A stretch of DNA of 64,000 nucleotides, from assembly GCA_016845145.1 (NCBI GenBank), contig JAERTE010000075.1, forward strand, positions 41,984-105,983, given 5' to 3'. The DNA is from Rhodospirillaceae bacterium. Lineage in GTDB: Bacteria; Pseudomonadota; Alphaproteobacteria; Rhodospirillales; Casp-alpha2. The number at the start of each line of letters is the position of its first letter. Within the stretch, counting starts at the first letter, position 1. A model generated the notes under the pieces. That model did no database searches, was not told where the DNA came from, and saw nothing but the letters and a program-made list of their open reading frames with translations. The translations under genes and the position numbers were made by a program. Below are positions 47,027 through 56,963 of the stretch, one piece after another.

Positions 47027-47515
47027 TTACAATGTTGTGATGATTGGGTCATGCCCGCAATCGCGCAGAAACGTGAGCAACCCGTCTGCGGAAATTCGTG
47101 TTGTTGCCGTATTGACCAGGGGGTGAAAATTCAATGGTCCGTGACTCAACATTTCTTCATCCAACACCACCGTTACCAATTGATCCAAATCGTTGATGAC
47201 GGAAAACGGGGTGACAGATCCGGGCTCAATCCCCAACTTATCCATGAGCGCCTCGGGTTTGCCGAAAGACAATTGCGCGGCGCCGATCGTTTTGCGCAAT
47301 GCCTTAAGGTCGATTTCGCGGTCTTCCAGTGCGACGACCAGCCAGAAGCGGCTTTTTTTGTCTTTCAAAAACAGGTTTTTCGAATGCGCGCCGGGCAATT
47401 CGCCACGCAGGGCCTTTGCCTCTTCAACGGTGAAAACGGCCGGGTGCTCAACGGTATCCGCTTGGATTCCGAGACGTTCCAGGCGTTGCAGCAAATCTGT
47501 CCGTGACGCGGTCAT
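47027..47515 (-). CDS. ProX/YbaK-type aminoacyl-tRNA editing protein
   Basis: 162-residue stand-alone editing domain of the ProXp-ala/PrdX kind, which removes misattached alanine from tRNA-Pro. The core has VEHPAVFTVEEAKAL, SKNLFLKDKK, LVVALEDREIDLKALRK and SFGKPEALMDKLGIEPGSVTPF, all family signatures. Starts at ATG 47515 (MTASRTD), 72 bp inside a longer open frame. It ends 115 bp after the ybbN start region on the same strand. Confidence 0.88.
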   Translation of the reverse strand: MTASRTDLLQRLERLGIQADTVEHPAVFTVEEAKALRGELPGAHSKNLFLKDKKSRFWLVVALEDREIDLKALRKTIGAAQLSFGKPEALMDKLGIEPGSVTPFSVINDLDQLVTVVLDEEMLSHGPLNFHPLVNTATTRISADGLLTFLRDCGHDPIITTL

Positions 47516-47651
47516 GGTGGCGGATACTATCGTTCCAGCAAGGGGCGGACAAGGCCGACAGGGCTTTCGTGCAGATTGCTTGAACATACGGCTTGCAATG
47601 AACCAGCCAATGCGTATTATCGGCGCGCTTTGAGTAATTTTGAAGCGCGAA

Positions 47652-47726
47652 GCGGGCGTAGCTCAGGGGTAGAGCGCAACCTTGCCAAGGTTGAAGTCGT
47701 GAGTTCGAATCTCATCGCCCGCTCCA
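47652..47726 (+). tRNA. tRNA-Gly (GCC)
   Basis: A cloverleaf can be read by eye: acceptor GCGGGCG pairs with CGCCCGC, the D arm is GCTC-AGGGGTA-GAGC, the anticodon loop TTGCCAA presents GCC, and the T arm contains GTTCGAATC. The CCA end is encoded (47724-47726). No other tRNA was seen in the window. Confidence 0.97.
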
Positions 47727-47762
47727 ATTCTCCGCACAATGATGGCCTCGGGGGAGACATCG

Positions 47763-48128
47763 ATGGCGAGTATTCTGGTGATCGATGACGAATCTCTGTT
47801 CCGCGACCTGCTCTCGCAGGTGTTGGGTGGCACGGGCCACGACGTCGTTACTGCCGAAGACGGCACCGATGGAATTGCAAGTGCGAGACAAAGTATCCCT
47901 GATTTGGTGATCACTGACATGAGTATGCCCGGTGGGGTCAGTGGCTGGGATGTCATTCGCGAACTGAAAAATGATCCGGCCACCAATTCCATCAAGATCA
48001 TTGCGCTCACCGCCCACGCCACCCAGGATGACCGAGTTGAGGCCTATGATGCTGGCTGCGACGGTTATGTGGCAAAGCCGCTGGACATGCCACAGCTGCT
48101 GAAACAGGTCGACAGCCTGCTTGGTTGA
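47763..48128 (+). CDS. Single-domain CheY-like response regulator
   Basis: 121-residue receiver domain without an output domain. It contains VIDDE at the N-terminus, the phospho-acceptor in VITDMSMPGG, and the lysine in YVAKPLD. Typical of signal relay or motility-type regulators; no kinase gene is adjacent. GGGGAG precedes the ATG at 47763 by 6 bp. It lies 37 bp after tRNA-Gly and 121 bp before the glutamate dehydrogenase gene, and its partners are unknown. Confidence 0.9.
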   Translation: MASILVIDDESLFRDLLSQVLGGTGHDVVTAEDGTDGIASARQSIPDLVITDMSMPGGVSGWDVIRELKNDPATNSIKIIALTAHATQDDRVEAYDAGCDGYVAKPLDMPQLLKQVDSLLG

Positions 48129-48249
48129 TTTCGACTTAAGGCTTACTGCCTGTTAACCCTTTAAATTTATATCTTTGAGCCGGATTCGGTTTCGGCTAGC
48201 CTCAGGTTGTCGGAACACGGTTTCCGATGAAAATCAGGGAGGCAATGCG

Positions 48250-51200
48250 ATGTCCGGTGATTCCGATAAGCGCAAGAATACATTCGTTCAACAGGTCGTG
48301 CGGCACGGCAAGAAGGGGCTAAAGGGGGCGAAAGCCAATACCTTCGATACCATGGTCCGTCACTATCTGGCCAATGTGCCGCCGACGGACCTGGAGGATT
48401 ACGGCCCGGCAAACCTGGCGCGCTTGACTGCGGGGCATCTGGAATTTGCCGCAAATCGCAAACCTGGCGCGGCGTTGGTGCGGGTGTACAACCCGACCGA
48501 AAAAGATCATGGGTATCACTCCGGTCACACGGTTATCGAAATCGTCAATGACGACATGCCGTTTTTGGTCGATTCTGTTGTTGCACAGGTAAACCGGCGC
48601 GGCATGACCGCGCACCTGATCATACATCCCATCATCAAGGCGGTGCGCAACAAGGCGGGCAAGCTGACCGGCATATTGGATACGGGCCAATCGGACACCG
48701 GTGCGGTGATGGAATCGTTTATGCACCTGGAAGTGACGGAGATGGCAGAAAGCCGCCACGCCGGCCTTGCCAAGGCAATTGAGCGGGTTCTTGTGGATGT
48801 CAGGGCTGCGGTCGAAGACTGGCGCGCCATGCGCGAACGTATGGCCAGCGTGATCGAAGAGTTGACTGTGGAGCCGAAAGGCACGCATCCGGAAGATGCG
48901 CGCGAGGTGCGCGAATTCCTGCGTTGGATTCATGATAACCACTTCACTTTCCTGGGCTTCCGCGAATACGACATCAAAGGTAGCGGCAAAAACCTTCACA
49001 TCGCCAAGAATAAAAAGACGGGCCTTGGCGTGTTGCGCGACCCCAAAAATCCGGTTTTCGATCTTGAGAATCGCCCGGAAAATCTGCCGGCGGACCTGCG
49101 TCGGTTTCTCACCAAACCGTCCTTGGTGTTGGTGACCAAAGGCGACCACCGTTCGACGGTGCATCGCCCGGTGCCGCTTGACGTTATCGACGTGAAGAAA
49201 ATCGACTCGTCTGGCAAGGTTGTCGGGCACCGGATTTTCGTCGGCCTGTTTACCTCCGTTGCCTACAACAAGAGCCCGCGTGATATTCCGTTGTTGCGCC
49301 GCCGGCTAACCAAGGTCATCGATACGGCTGGTTTTGATCGCGCCAGCCACGATGGTAAGGCACTGACCAATATCCTCGAAACCTTTCCGCGCGATGAGTT
49401 GTTTCAAGCATCCGATGTGCATCTCAATGAAACGGCTATGGGCATTCTGCATCTGCAAGAGCGCCAGCGCGTGGCATTGTTTGTCCGCGCTGATAACTTC
49501 CGGCGGTTCATATCGTGCCTCGTGTTTGTGCCGCGCGATAGCTATTCGACCGAGGTTGGGCGGCGATTGCGCGACGTTTTGATGTCGGCGTTTGATGGTA
49601 GGGAGGCCGAGTACCAATCGCAAATCGGCGATTCAGCGCTTGCCCGCATTCACTACACCATTACCACAGATGTGAAACCTGACATGCTCGACAAGGTCGA
49701 GGCCATTGAGGCCGAGATCGCCGAGGCCGCACGATCTTGGGCCGACAAATTGACTCGCGTGCTCGTGCAGCGTCATGGCGAGGCGGCGGGACTGGAGCTT
49801 CTGGTTCGCTACGCCAAAGCCTTTGGCCCTGGGTATCAGGCGCGATACCTGCCGCATGAGGTCGATGCCGATATCACGGAGATCGAGCGCATCCTCAAGC
49901 ACTCGGGCATCGGCATGAACCTATATAGCCCCGCCGAGGCGGCGGCGGATGAAGTGCGGTTCAAACTGTACCATTTCGATCACGCGGTACCGCTTTCCGA
50001 TGTGTTGCCGGTGTTCGAGCACCTGGGCTTCCGGGTCATCGACGAAGTCGGTCCACATGAGATCGATCTTTCCGGTGCTGGACGCGGCAAGTTGATTATT
50101 CATAACTTTGGACTGCGCAACGCCAGCGGTGCCACAGTCAATCTCGATGCTATTCGTGAGAACTTCCACGAAACCTTTGAGCGTGTCTGGAATGGCGAGG
50201 TTGAGAGCGACGGCTTTAACGCACTGGTCGCCTGCGCCGGGCTGGCGTCGCGCGAGGTCATGGTCTTGCGTGCCATGTGTAAATACTTGCTTCAGGCCCG
50301 CATCCCATTTTCGCAGACCTACATGGAACAGACTCTTGTTGCCAATCCGGGCGTTGCCGGCGACATGGTCAAAATGTTCCAAGCCATCTTTGACCCGGCC
50401 AATGTTGATACTGCCAAGGCCGCATCGGCGCGCATTAAGCGCCGCATTCTGAAAGCCCTGGAGGCCGTCGAAAGCGCCGATCAGGACCGCATTATCCGGC
50501 GCTATCTCAACCTTCTCGACAGTATGCTTCGGACCAATTTCTATCAAGGCGGTGGGAAAAAGGCGTATTTTTCTTTCAAGCTCAATTCGCAAAACATCGA
50601 TGAGTTGCCGTTGCCGAAACCATTCCGCGAAATCTTCGTCTACAGCCCGCGGGTCGAGGGCGTGCATCTGCGCTTTGGCTATGTGGCGCGCGGCGGCTTG
50701 CGCTGGTCGGACCGGCGAGAAGATTTCCGCACCGAGATTCTGGGCTTGGTGAAGGCGCAGCAGGTCAAGAACGCGGTCATCGTGCCGGTCGGTTCAAAGG
50801 GCGGGTTTGTCCTGAAGCGTCAGCCCGCGTCCAATGATCGTGCGGCGTTTCTGGAAGAAGGCATCGCGTGCTACAAGACATTCATTTCTGGGCTGCTCGA
50901 CATCACCGATAACATCAAGGGTGCGAATATCACGGCCCCCAAAGACACGGTTCGCCTTGACGATGATGATCCCTACCTCGTGGTTGCCGCCGACAAGGGC
51001 ACCGCAACGTTCTCCGATATCGCCAACGGCGTATCCATCGAATACGGCCACTGGCTTGGCGATGCATTTGCATCAGGTGGCAGCCAGGGCTACGACCACA
51101 AGAAGATGGGCATCACGGCGCGCGGCGGCTGGGAATCGGTAAAACGCCATTTCCGCGAAATCGGCGTCGATATCCAGTCTGAGGACTTCACTGTGGTTGG

Positions 51201-53088
51201 CGTCGGCGACATGGGCGGCGATGTGTTCGGCAATGGCATGCTGCTGTCCAAGCATATCAAGTTGCAAGGCGCCTTCAATCACATGCACATCTTCGTTGAC
51301 CCGAACCCCGATCCGGCCAAGAGCTGGGTCGAGCGCAAACGCTTGTTCGACACGCCGGGCACCAGTTGGGAAGACTACAACGCCAAGCTGTTGTCCAAGG
51401 GCGGTGCCATCTATTCACGCAAATCCAAGTCTCTCGATTTGTCACCGGAAATCCGCCAGTGCTTTGGCATCACCAAGAAATCCGTCACGCCCGACGAGCT
51501 GATGGGACACTTGCTGCGCGCCGAGGTTGACCTTATGTGGTTTGGCGGGATTGGCACCTACATTAAGGCCAACACCGAATCGCACCTGGATGTGGGCGAC
51601 CGGGCTAACGATGCCATCCGTATCAACGGCGCTGAGCTTGGCAGCAAGGTTATCGGTGAGGGCGCCAACCTGGGCGCCACGCAGCTCGGTCGCATTGAGT
51701 ACGCACTGCATGGCGGGCGCTTGAATACGGATTCAATCGACAACTCGGCGGGCGTCGATTCTTCTGACCACGAGGTCAATATCAAAATCCTGGTCGATGC
51801 CGTCATGGCCAAGGGCGGGCTCACGCAAAAGAGCCGCAATACCCTCCTGGCCAGCATGACCGATGAGGTCGGCAAGCTGGTGCTGACCCACAACTACCGC
51901 CAGACGCAGGCCATGACCTTGGTCGAGAACAAGGGCGCGCACGGCCTTGCCAATCACCAGCGGTTGATGCGTTTCCTGGAGCGCCAGGGCCGACTTGACC
52001 GTTCGGTTGAGTTTCTGCCGGACGACGAGGTCATTGGCGAACGCGCCTTGGCACGGCGCGGCCTGACGCGGCCGGAAATCTCGGTCATGTTGTCTTATGC
52101 CAAGATCTGGCTCTACGACGAGATCATGGCATCCACCATGCCTGATGATGCCTATCTTTTCGATGACCTGGTGACCTATTTCCCCGGCCCGCTGCAGAAG
52201 AAGTACACCAAACAGATCGGCCAGCATCGGCTGCGCCGCGAGATCATCGCCACCCGTGCCACGAACTCGCTTGTCGACCGTGCCGGTGACACCTTCGTGC
52301 TGGAATTCATGGAGAAGACCGGCCTGGGTGCTGCGGCGATCGCCAGGGCCTACGCGATTGCGCGCGATGCTTTCCAACTGCGCGACATGTGGCAGGCCAT
52401 CGAAGCGCTCGATAACAAAGTGTCGAGCGACGTGCAGGTGGCGATGCTGAACGATATCAACCATCTGCTGGAATGGGTGGTCTTGTGGTTCTTGCGCAAC
52501 GGCGCCGATGACCTGGCACTGGGGGCAAACATCGATGCTTACCGAGCCGGCGTGCAGGAGTTGATGCACGGTATCAACAAGGCGTTGCCGTCGCACTATG
52601 TGTCCGATGCCGAAATGCGCGCCCGCGCCTATACCGACCAAGGCGTGCCGGCGGCATTGGCGGCGAAGATCGTCGGGCTGGTCAATCTCTATTCGGCGTG
52701 CGATGTGGTGCGTCTGGCGGCAAACCGCAACGTGGGCGTCATTGATGTCGGGCAGGTCTACTACCTGGTCGGCTCGCGCTTCCGTCTGGGCCGGCTGCGT
52801 GCCGCGGCAGAGAAGATGGAATCCGACAGCCATTGGCAACAACTGGCCATCGCCGCGCTGATCGAGGAGATCTATTTTCACCAGCTCGTCTTGACCCGAC
52901 GGGTCATTGACCACGGCGGCGTGAAGGACGCGGACAAGGCGGTGCAGAGCTGGATCGATGCCAACCCGGATCTGGTTGGACCGACCGAGCAGCTGTTGAA
53001 CGAGCTTTGGGCGACAGAGGTCAATGATCTCTCCATGATCGCGGTGGCCAGCCGTCAGTTCCGCGCCATGACCGATTCCCGTGAGTGA
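48250..53088 (+). CDS. NAD-specific glutamate dehydrogenase, large (about 180 kDa) class
   Basis: 1612-residue enzyme that deaminates glutamate to 2-oxoglutarate with NAD+, a class common in alphaproteobacteria and actinobacteria. The N-terminal half holds regulatory ACT-like domains; the catalytic part, about residues 720-1230, has RGGLRWSDRREDFRTE, PVGSKGGFVLKR, VVAADKGTATFSDIAN and GVGDMGGDVFGNGML. The C-terminal segment is helical. AGGGAGG lies 7 bp before the ATG at 48250. Its stop overlaps the start of a transporter gene (GTG 53081). Confidence 0.95.
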   Translation: MSGDSDKRKNTFVQQVVRHGKKGLKGAKANTFDTMVRHYLANVPPTDLEDYGPANLARLTAGHLEFAANRKPGAALVRVYNPTEKDHGYHSGHTVIEIVNDDMPFLVDSVVAQVNRRGMTAHLIIHPIIKAVRNKAGKLTGILDTGQSDTGAVMESFMHLEVTEMAESRHAGLAKAIERVLVDVRAAVEDWRAMRERMASVIEELTVEPKGTHPEDAREVREFLRWIHDNHFTFLGFREYDIKGSGKNLHIAKNKKTGLGVLRDPKNPVFDLENRPENLPADLRRFLTKPSLVLVTKGDHRSTVHRPVPLDVIDVKKIDSSGKVVGHRIFVGLFTSVAYNKSPRDIPLLRRRLTKVIDTAGFDRASHDGKALTNILETFPRDELFQASDVHLNETAMGILHLQERQRVALFVRADNFRRFISCLVFVPRDSYSTEVGRRLRDVLMSAFDGREAEYQSQIGDSALARIHYTITTDVKPDMLDKVEAIEAEIAEAARSWADKLTRVLVQRHGEAAGLELLVRYAKAFGPGYQARYLPHEVDADITEIERILKHSGIGMNLYSPAEAAADEVRFKLYHFDHAVPLSDVLPVFEHLGFRVIDEVGPHEIDLSGAGRGKLIIHNFGLRNASGATVNLDAIRENFHETFERVWNGEVESDGFNALVACAGLASREVMVLRAMCKYLLQARIPFSQTYMEQTLVANPGVAGDMVKMFQAIFDPANVDTAKAASARIKRRILKALEAVESADQDRIIRRYLNLLDSMLRTNFYQGGGKKAYFSFKLNSQNIDELPLPKPFREIFVYSPRVEGVHLRFGYVARGGLRWSDRREDFRTEILGLVKAQQVKNAVIVPVGSKGGFVLKRQPASNDRAAFLEEGIACYKTFISGLLDITDNIKGANITAPKDTVRLDDDDPYLVVAADKGTATFSDIANGVSIEYGHWLGDAFASGGSQGYDHKKMGITARGGWESVKRHFREIGVDIQSEDFTVVGVGDMGGDVFGNGMLLSKHIKLQGAFNHMHIFVDPNPDPAKSWVERKRLFDTPGTSWEDYNAKLLSKGGAIYSRKSKSLDLSPEIRQCFGITKKSVTPDELMGHLLRAEVDLMWFGGIGTYIKANTESHLDVGDRANDAIRINGAELGSKVIGEGANLGATQLGRIEYALHGGRLNTDSIDNSAGVDSSDHEVNIKILVDAVMAKGGLTQKSRNTLLASMTDEVGKLVLTHNYRQTQAMTLVENKGAHGLANHQRLMRFLERQGRLDRSVEFLPDDEVIGERALARRGLTRPEISVMLSYAKIWLYDEIMASTMPDDAYLFDDLVTYFPGPLQKKYTKQIGQHRLRREIIATRATNSLVDRAGDTFVLEFMEKTGLGAAAIARAYAIARDAFQLRDMWQAIEALDNKVSSDVQVAMLNDINHLLEWVVLWFLRNGADDLALGANIDAYRAGVQELMHGINKALPSHYVSDAEMRARAYTDQGVPAALAAKIVGLVNLYSACDVVRLAANRNVGVIDVGQVYYLVGSRFRLGRLRAAAEKMESDSHWQQLAIAALIEEIYFHQLVLTRRVIDHGGVKDADKAVQSWIDANPDLVGPTEQLLNELWATEVNDLSMIAVASRQFRAMTDSRE

Positions 53089-54367
53089 GCCCGCTCCAGC
53101 GGTCTCGGAAGACAGAAAAGGCCTGATTGCCTGGTCCATGTATGACTGGGCCAATTCGGCCTTTCCCACCGTGATCACCACCTTCGTCTTTGCCGCCTAT
53201 TTCGCCAAGGGCGTCGCCGCCGACGAGGTGACCGGCACCAGCCAATGGGGCTACGCCCTCAGCCTGTCGGGATTGGCGATTGCCATCGCCGGGCCGATAC
53301 TGGGCGCCATCGCCGACCGCACCGGCCGGCGCAAACCGTGGATCGCGCTGTTCACGTTGATTGCGGCGCTGGCCAGCCTGTCGCTGTGGCAGGTCGAGCC
53401 CGACACCCGTTTCGTCATGACGGCACTCATCTCCGTCGCCATCGCCAACTTCGCCTTCGAGATGGGCATGGTGTTCTACAACGCCATGCTGCCCGATCTG
53501 TCGCCGCCGGCGCGCATCGGGCGCTGGTCGGGCTGGGCGTGGGGGCTGGGATATGCGGGCGGGCTCAGTTGTCTGGCCATCGTGCTGGTCGGCCTGGTGC
53601 AGGCCGAGACACCGTGGTTCGGTCTTGACAAGGACAGCGCCGAACACCTCCGCGCCACCGGCCCATTCGTCGCCATCTGGATGGCGCTGTTCGCGCTGCC
53701 GCTTTTGCTGCTGACGCCGGACCGCCCCGGGGATCCGTCTGGCGAACCCACACCGATGATAACGGCGATACGCGGCGGCCTTGCGACGCTTGCCGATACC
53801 TTGGGGAACCTCCGCCGCTACCGTGATGCGGCGTGGTTCCTGTTCGCGCGCATGATCTACACCGACGGTTTGAATACGCTGTTCGCTTTCGGCGGTATCT
53901 ACGCCGCCGGCACGTTCGGCATGAATTTCCAGGAACTGATTTTGTTCGGCATCGCCATGAACGTGACCGCGGGCCTGGGCGCTTTCGGGTTTGCCTGGGC
54001 CGATGACAGGCTGGGCGCGAAGTGGACCATCACCGTTGCCGTGGCGGCGCTTGTCATTTTGGGGACCACGGTTCTAGTGATCGAAAGCAAGACCCTGTTC
54101 TGGGTGTTCGGTGTGCCGTTGGGGCTGTTCGTCGGCCCGGCGCAATCGGCGAGCCGCTCAATGATGGCGCGCCTGGCCCCCCAAGACATGCGGACCGAGT
54201 TTTTCGGCCTCTATGCGTTGTCGGGCAAGGCGACGGCGTTCATGGGGCCTGCACTGGTGGCGTTGTTGACCGATGTTTTCCACAGCCAGCGTGCCGGCAT
54301 GGCTAGCGTGGTGGTGTTATTCGTGGTCGGCTTGTTGCTGATGCGCAAGGTGCCCGATGCCCGTTAA
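53081..54367 (+). CDS. UMF1-type MFS transporter
   Basis: 428-residue membrane protein with about twelve hydrophobic segments, of the UMF1/Atg22-like branch of the major facilitator superfamily. The sequence SMYDWANSAFPTVI near residue 19 is its signature. Substrates are unknown. The start is GTG at 53081, overlapping the NAD-GDH stop by 8 bp, so the two are translationally coupled; a role in nitrogen or amino acid export or import is an inference only. Confidence 0.88.
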   Translation: MSEPAPAVSEDRKGLIAWSMYDWANSAFPTVITTFVFAAYFAKGVAADEVTGTSQWGYALSLSGLAIAIAGPILGAIADRTGRRKPWIALFTLIAALASLSLWQVEPDTRFVMTALISVAIANFAFEMGMVFYNAMLPDLSPPARIGRWSGWAWGLGYAGGLSCLAIVLVGLVQAETPWFGLDKDSAEHLRATGPFVAIWMALFALPLLLLTPDRPGDPSGEPTPMITAIRGGLATLADTLGNLRRYRDAAWFLFARMIYTDGLNTLFAFGGIYAAGTFGMNFQELILFGIAMNVTAGLGAFGFAWADDRLGAKWTITVAVAALVILGTTVLVIESKTLFWVFGVPLGLFVGPAQSASRSMMARLAPQDMRTEFFGLYALSGKATAFMGPALVALLTDVFHSQRAGMASVVVLFVVGLLLMRKVPDAR

Positions 54368-54426
54368 GCCTCACACGTTAAACCTCGCACATTGAACCGC
54401 TCCGCGTTCTGGCGTAGGTTCCGACC

Positions 54427-55047
54427 ATGACCTTTCCTGATGAACATTACAGCGTCGTCGGCGCCTTTGCCGACGATTATTTCGACCGCCTCGCGGGTGG
54501 CGCGGCCTCCGTGGATCGCGCAGAGCTCGCCGCCGCCGCCGATATGTTGAGCGATACCTACGCAGCCGGCGGCACGGTGTTTGCCTGCGGCAACGGCGGA
54601 TCGGCGGCAATTTCCAATCACCTGCATTGCGACCACCTGAAGGGCGTGCAGACGGATACGGAGCTCAGGCCCAAGGTAGTGTCGTTGTCGTCCACCATCG
54701 AGACCATCACCGCCATCGCCAACGATATCAGCTATGATGAAGTTTATGTCTACCAGCTCCGCACCCTGGCCGAGGCCGGGGACGCGCTGATTACGGTGTC
54801 GTCGTCGGGCAATTCGGAAAATATCGTCCGCGCGTGCCAGTGGGCCAAGGACAATGGTGTCGGCACCATCGCCATGACCGGTTTCGAAGGTGGTCGCAGC
54901 GCCGATATCGCCGATATCAACCTGCATGTCGATGCCGACAACTATGGTGTCGTCGAGGATGTGCACCAAAGCCTGATGCACATTCTGGCCCAATATGTCC
55001 GTCTGGCGCATATGGACGCCAAGGTGATCCCCGAGCGGAAATTCTGA
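54427..55047 (+). CDS. SIS-domain phosphosugar isomerase (GmhA type)
   Basis: 206-residue SIS-domain protein similar to phosphoheptose isomerase. Substrate-binding segments are CGNGGSAAISNHLHCDH near residue 57 and VSSSGNSENIVRA near 122, and the metal-binding and helical parts look complete. Sedoheptulose-7-phosphate to heptose is the usual reaction, for LPS or capsule; other SIS activities are possible. It lies 59 bp after the transporter and has no other heptose gene nearby. Confidence 0.8.
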   Translation: MTFPDEHYSVVGAFADDYFDRLAGGAASVDRAELAAAADMLSDTYAAGGTVFACGNGGSAAISNHLHCDHLKGVQTDTELRPKVVSLSSTIETITAIANDISYDEVYVYQLRTLAEAGDALITVSSSGNSENIVRACQWAKDNGVGTIAMTGFEGGRSADIADINLHVDADNYGVVEDVHQSLMHILAQYVRLAHMDAKVIPERKF

Positions 55048-55193
55048 TCCTAAAACGCGGGTTGGAAGTGATTGATTTTAATAGATACCTAAAAAAATCT
55101 GGGGACCGAACCCAAATTTTTGATCCTAATTTTGCCAGCGCCAAAAATATTAGCCATCGGCACTGGCGCGTATCTTATGCAAATGTCCAATAG

Positions 55194-55223
55194 CGTGCCC
55201 GCGCCGGCCCAGCCGGCGCCACG
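55194..55223. repeat. GC-rich hairpin in the intergenic gap before the PPOX gene
   Basis: GCGCCGGC-CCA-GCCGGCGC (55201-55208 and 55212-55219), an 8-bp perfect stem flanked by CGTG/CACG. The gap 55048-55322 is otherwise AT-rich with no gene. No T-run follows the hairpin on the plus strand, so a terminator for the upstream gene is not clear. Confidence 0.4.
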
Positions 55224-55322
55224 AATTGTCCTTACCAGATCAAATCAAAAAAGTCAATATATTCCTATTAAATAGAGATAACACCTATTTCTTACACAAA
55301 GCTTCCCGCGTAATCTCCCACC

Positions 55323-55937
55323 ATGAGCAAAATCAACACCCCCGAAGAATTGCGCGCCCTCTACGGCCATGCCAAGGGCCGCGCTGTGAGCAAGCAAATG
55401 GACAAGCTGGAAACCCATTCCAAGCGGTTCATTGAACTGTCGCCGTTTATGGTGATGGCGACGTCGCGCACCGACGGTTTGGCGGATGCCTCGCCGAAGG
55501 GTGATCATCCGGGCTTCGTACAGGTGCTGGACGATGAAACCGTGGCTATCCCCGACCGCCCCGGCAACAACCGTCTCGACACCATGGAAAACCTGTTGGT
55601 CAATCCGGCGGTCGGTTTGATCTTTTTCATTCCGGGCGTCAACGAAACGCTGCGGATCAACGGTACGGCGGAAATCAGGAACGACCAGGACTTGCTGGAG
55701 CGGTTCGAGGTTGGCGGCAAGCTGCCGAAAACAGTTTACGTGGTGCGCGCCCAAGAGGTTTATCTGCATTGCGCCAAGGCGTTGATGCGCTCCGAGCTTT
55801 GGTCGGCCGACGCTCAGCACCCCGAGCGCCCGATTCCGACAGCGGGCCAAATGATCCGAGAGCAATCAGGCGACTTGGAAATTGTCGAGGAAACCCAGTC
55901 CGAGATGGAAGCGCGATATAAGAAGGTCTTGTACTAA
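55323..55937 (+). CDS. FMN-binding PPOX-class flavoprotein
   Basis: 204-residue protein of the pyridoxamine 5'-phosphate oxidase-like split-barrel superfamily, MSMEG_1061-like branch. It has FMVMATSRTDGLADASPKGD, IPDRPGNNRLDTMENLLVNPAVGLIFFIPG and LRINGTAEI. Members bind FMN or F420, with diverse unresolved activities. Single gene between the hairpin gap and an IclR-regulated region. Confidence 0.83.
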   Translation: MSKINTPEELRALYGHAKGRAVSKQMDKLETHSKRFIELSPFMVMATSRTDGLADASPKGDHPGFVQVLDDETVAIPDRPGNNRLDTMENLLVNPAVGLIFFIPGVNETLRINGTAEIRNDQDLLERFEVGGKLPKTVYVVRAQEVYLHCAKALMRSELWSADAQHPERPIPTAGQMIREQSGDLEIVEETQSEMEARYKKVLY

Positions 55938-56076
55938 CGACTTCCGATTTCGGCATGAATGCCGACGAGATACAGATTCTGAAATTAGGTCCCTTCGTGA
56001 CCCGTAGTGGACGACAGTACCGACAACTCCAATCTCGATATCTCGCTTCATTCACATAGAAGTCTAGGATTGCTGC

Positions 56077-56892
56077 TCAACCTTCATTTGCAAAATAGCC
56101 GGATATGGCGCGCGCGGTTTTAAGAACCAGTGGGGCGATTTTTTCCTCAGCCGAGTCGACCGTCCATTCAGGCATGAAGACTGGTATTTGCACGGCGGCG
56201 ATTGCCCGCCCCTCACTGTCCAGTACAGGCGCGGCAGTGCTAATTTCGTGAGGCATCGACTGCTGAACGCCGATGCAATAACCGTCCTTGCGCGCCTTGT
56301 TTATACGCTCGCGGATTTGGTCGAGATCAGTGACTGTCCATTCTGTCAGCTTCCGAATTTTGCTGGCAGAAAGGATTTGTTCCGCTTCCGCTTCGGGCCG
56401 ATAGGCGAGGAAGACGGTGCCGGCGGCCGTACAAAACATCGGCATACGCCGACCGGGCAAAGTCGTTCGATACGATGCTGTCTGGTTCGGCACCCGAACT
56501 GTGTAGTTGATCTCGTTCCCACTGGGCTCGCAGAGATTGACGGTCGTGTGGTGCAACTGGCTCGCCTCAATGAGCCTCGGCATGGCGATCTCCGCCAGCC
56601 GGTTGGAAACCATGTAGGTATAGTAAAAATCTGTGAGACCAAGCGCGGGGCGATATCGGCGCGTAATGCTATCTTTCTCGAGATAGCCAAGAATAGTGAG
56701 TGTGTTTGCAAATCGCTGGGAGGCACTCTTGTCCAGGCCTGAAAACCTCGAGATCTCCGGGAGATTTAGATCGTGCAGGCCGAAGTCACGCTGGCCAATC
56801 CGGAATGCATTCAACACTTGAAACGCTTTCTCCACGGAGGAAACGAACAAGGTTTTGGGCCCGTTCGGAAGGTTCGGATTCGTGATGGCCAT
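56077..56892 (-). CDS. IclR-family transcriptional regulator
   Basis: 271-residue regulator. The N-terminal winged HTH (LPEISRFSGLDKSASQRFANTL, about residues 44-65) and C-terminal effector domain with VQQSMPHEISTAAPVLDSEGRAIAAVQIPV are typical IclR. It is divergent from the molybdoenzyme gene with 151 bp between the start codons, and a palindrome in that gap could be its operator. It probably controls the divergent enzyme in response to a small organic effector; the effector is unknown. Confidence 0.88.
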   Translation of the reverse strand: MAITNPNLPNGPKTLFVSSVEKAFQVLNAFRIGQRDFGLHDLNLPEISRFSGLDKSASQRFANTLTILGYLEKDSITRRYRPALGLTDFYYTYMVSNRLAEIAMPRLIEASQLHHTTVNLCEPSGNEINYTVRVPNQTASYRTTLPGRRMPMFCTAAGTVFLAYRPEAEAEQILSASKIRKLTEWTVTDLDQIRERINKARKDGYCIGVQQSMPHEISTAAPVLDSEGRAIAAVQIPVFMPEWTVDSAEEKIAPLVLKTARAISGYFANEG

Positions 56893-56941
56893 CTAAAGCC
56901 GGTCTCCTGGTTGACGTTGAATTGCCAATTGATTACCATAT

Positions 56942-56963
56942 TAATATATGATGGAATATATTA
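56942..56963. promoter_or_regulatory. AT-rich palindrome, candidate IclR operator
   Basis: TAATATAT and ATATATTA form a perfect 8-bp inverted repeat with a 6-bp spacer (gatgga) in the intergenic region of the iclR gene and the divergent molybdoenzyme gene. Size and position suit an IclR operator, but the AT-rich context makes chance matches more likely. Confidence 0.45.

Noticed and set aside
51733..53181. Long open frame on the minus strand (482 codons) opposite the glutamate dehydrogenase gene.
   Set aside because: It is antisense to a certain gene, with composition typical of a shadow frame, and has no recognisable family.
55194..55223. GC-rich hairpin as terminator of the sugar isomerase gene.
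   Set aside because: No T-run follows it on the plus strand and it lies about 150 bp downstream of the stop.
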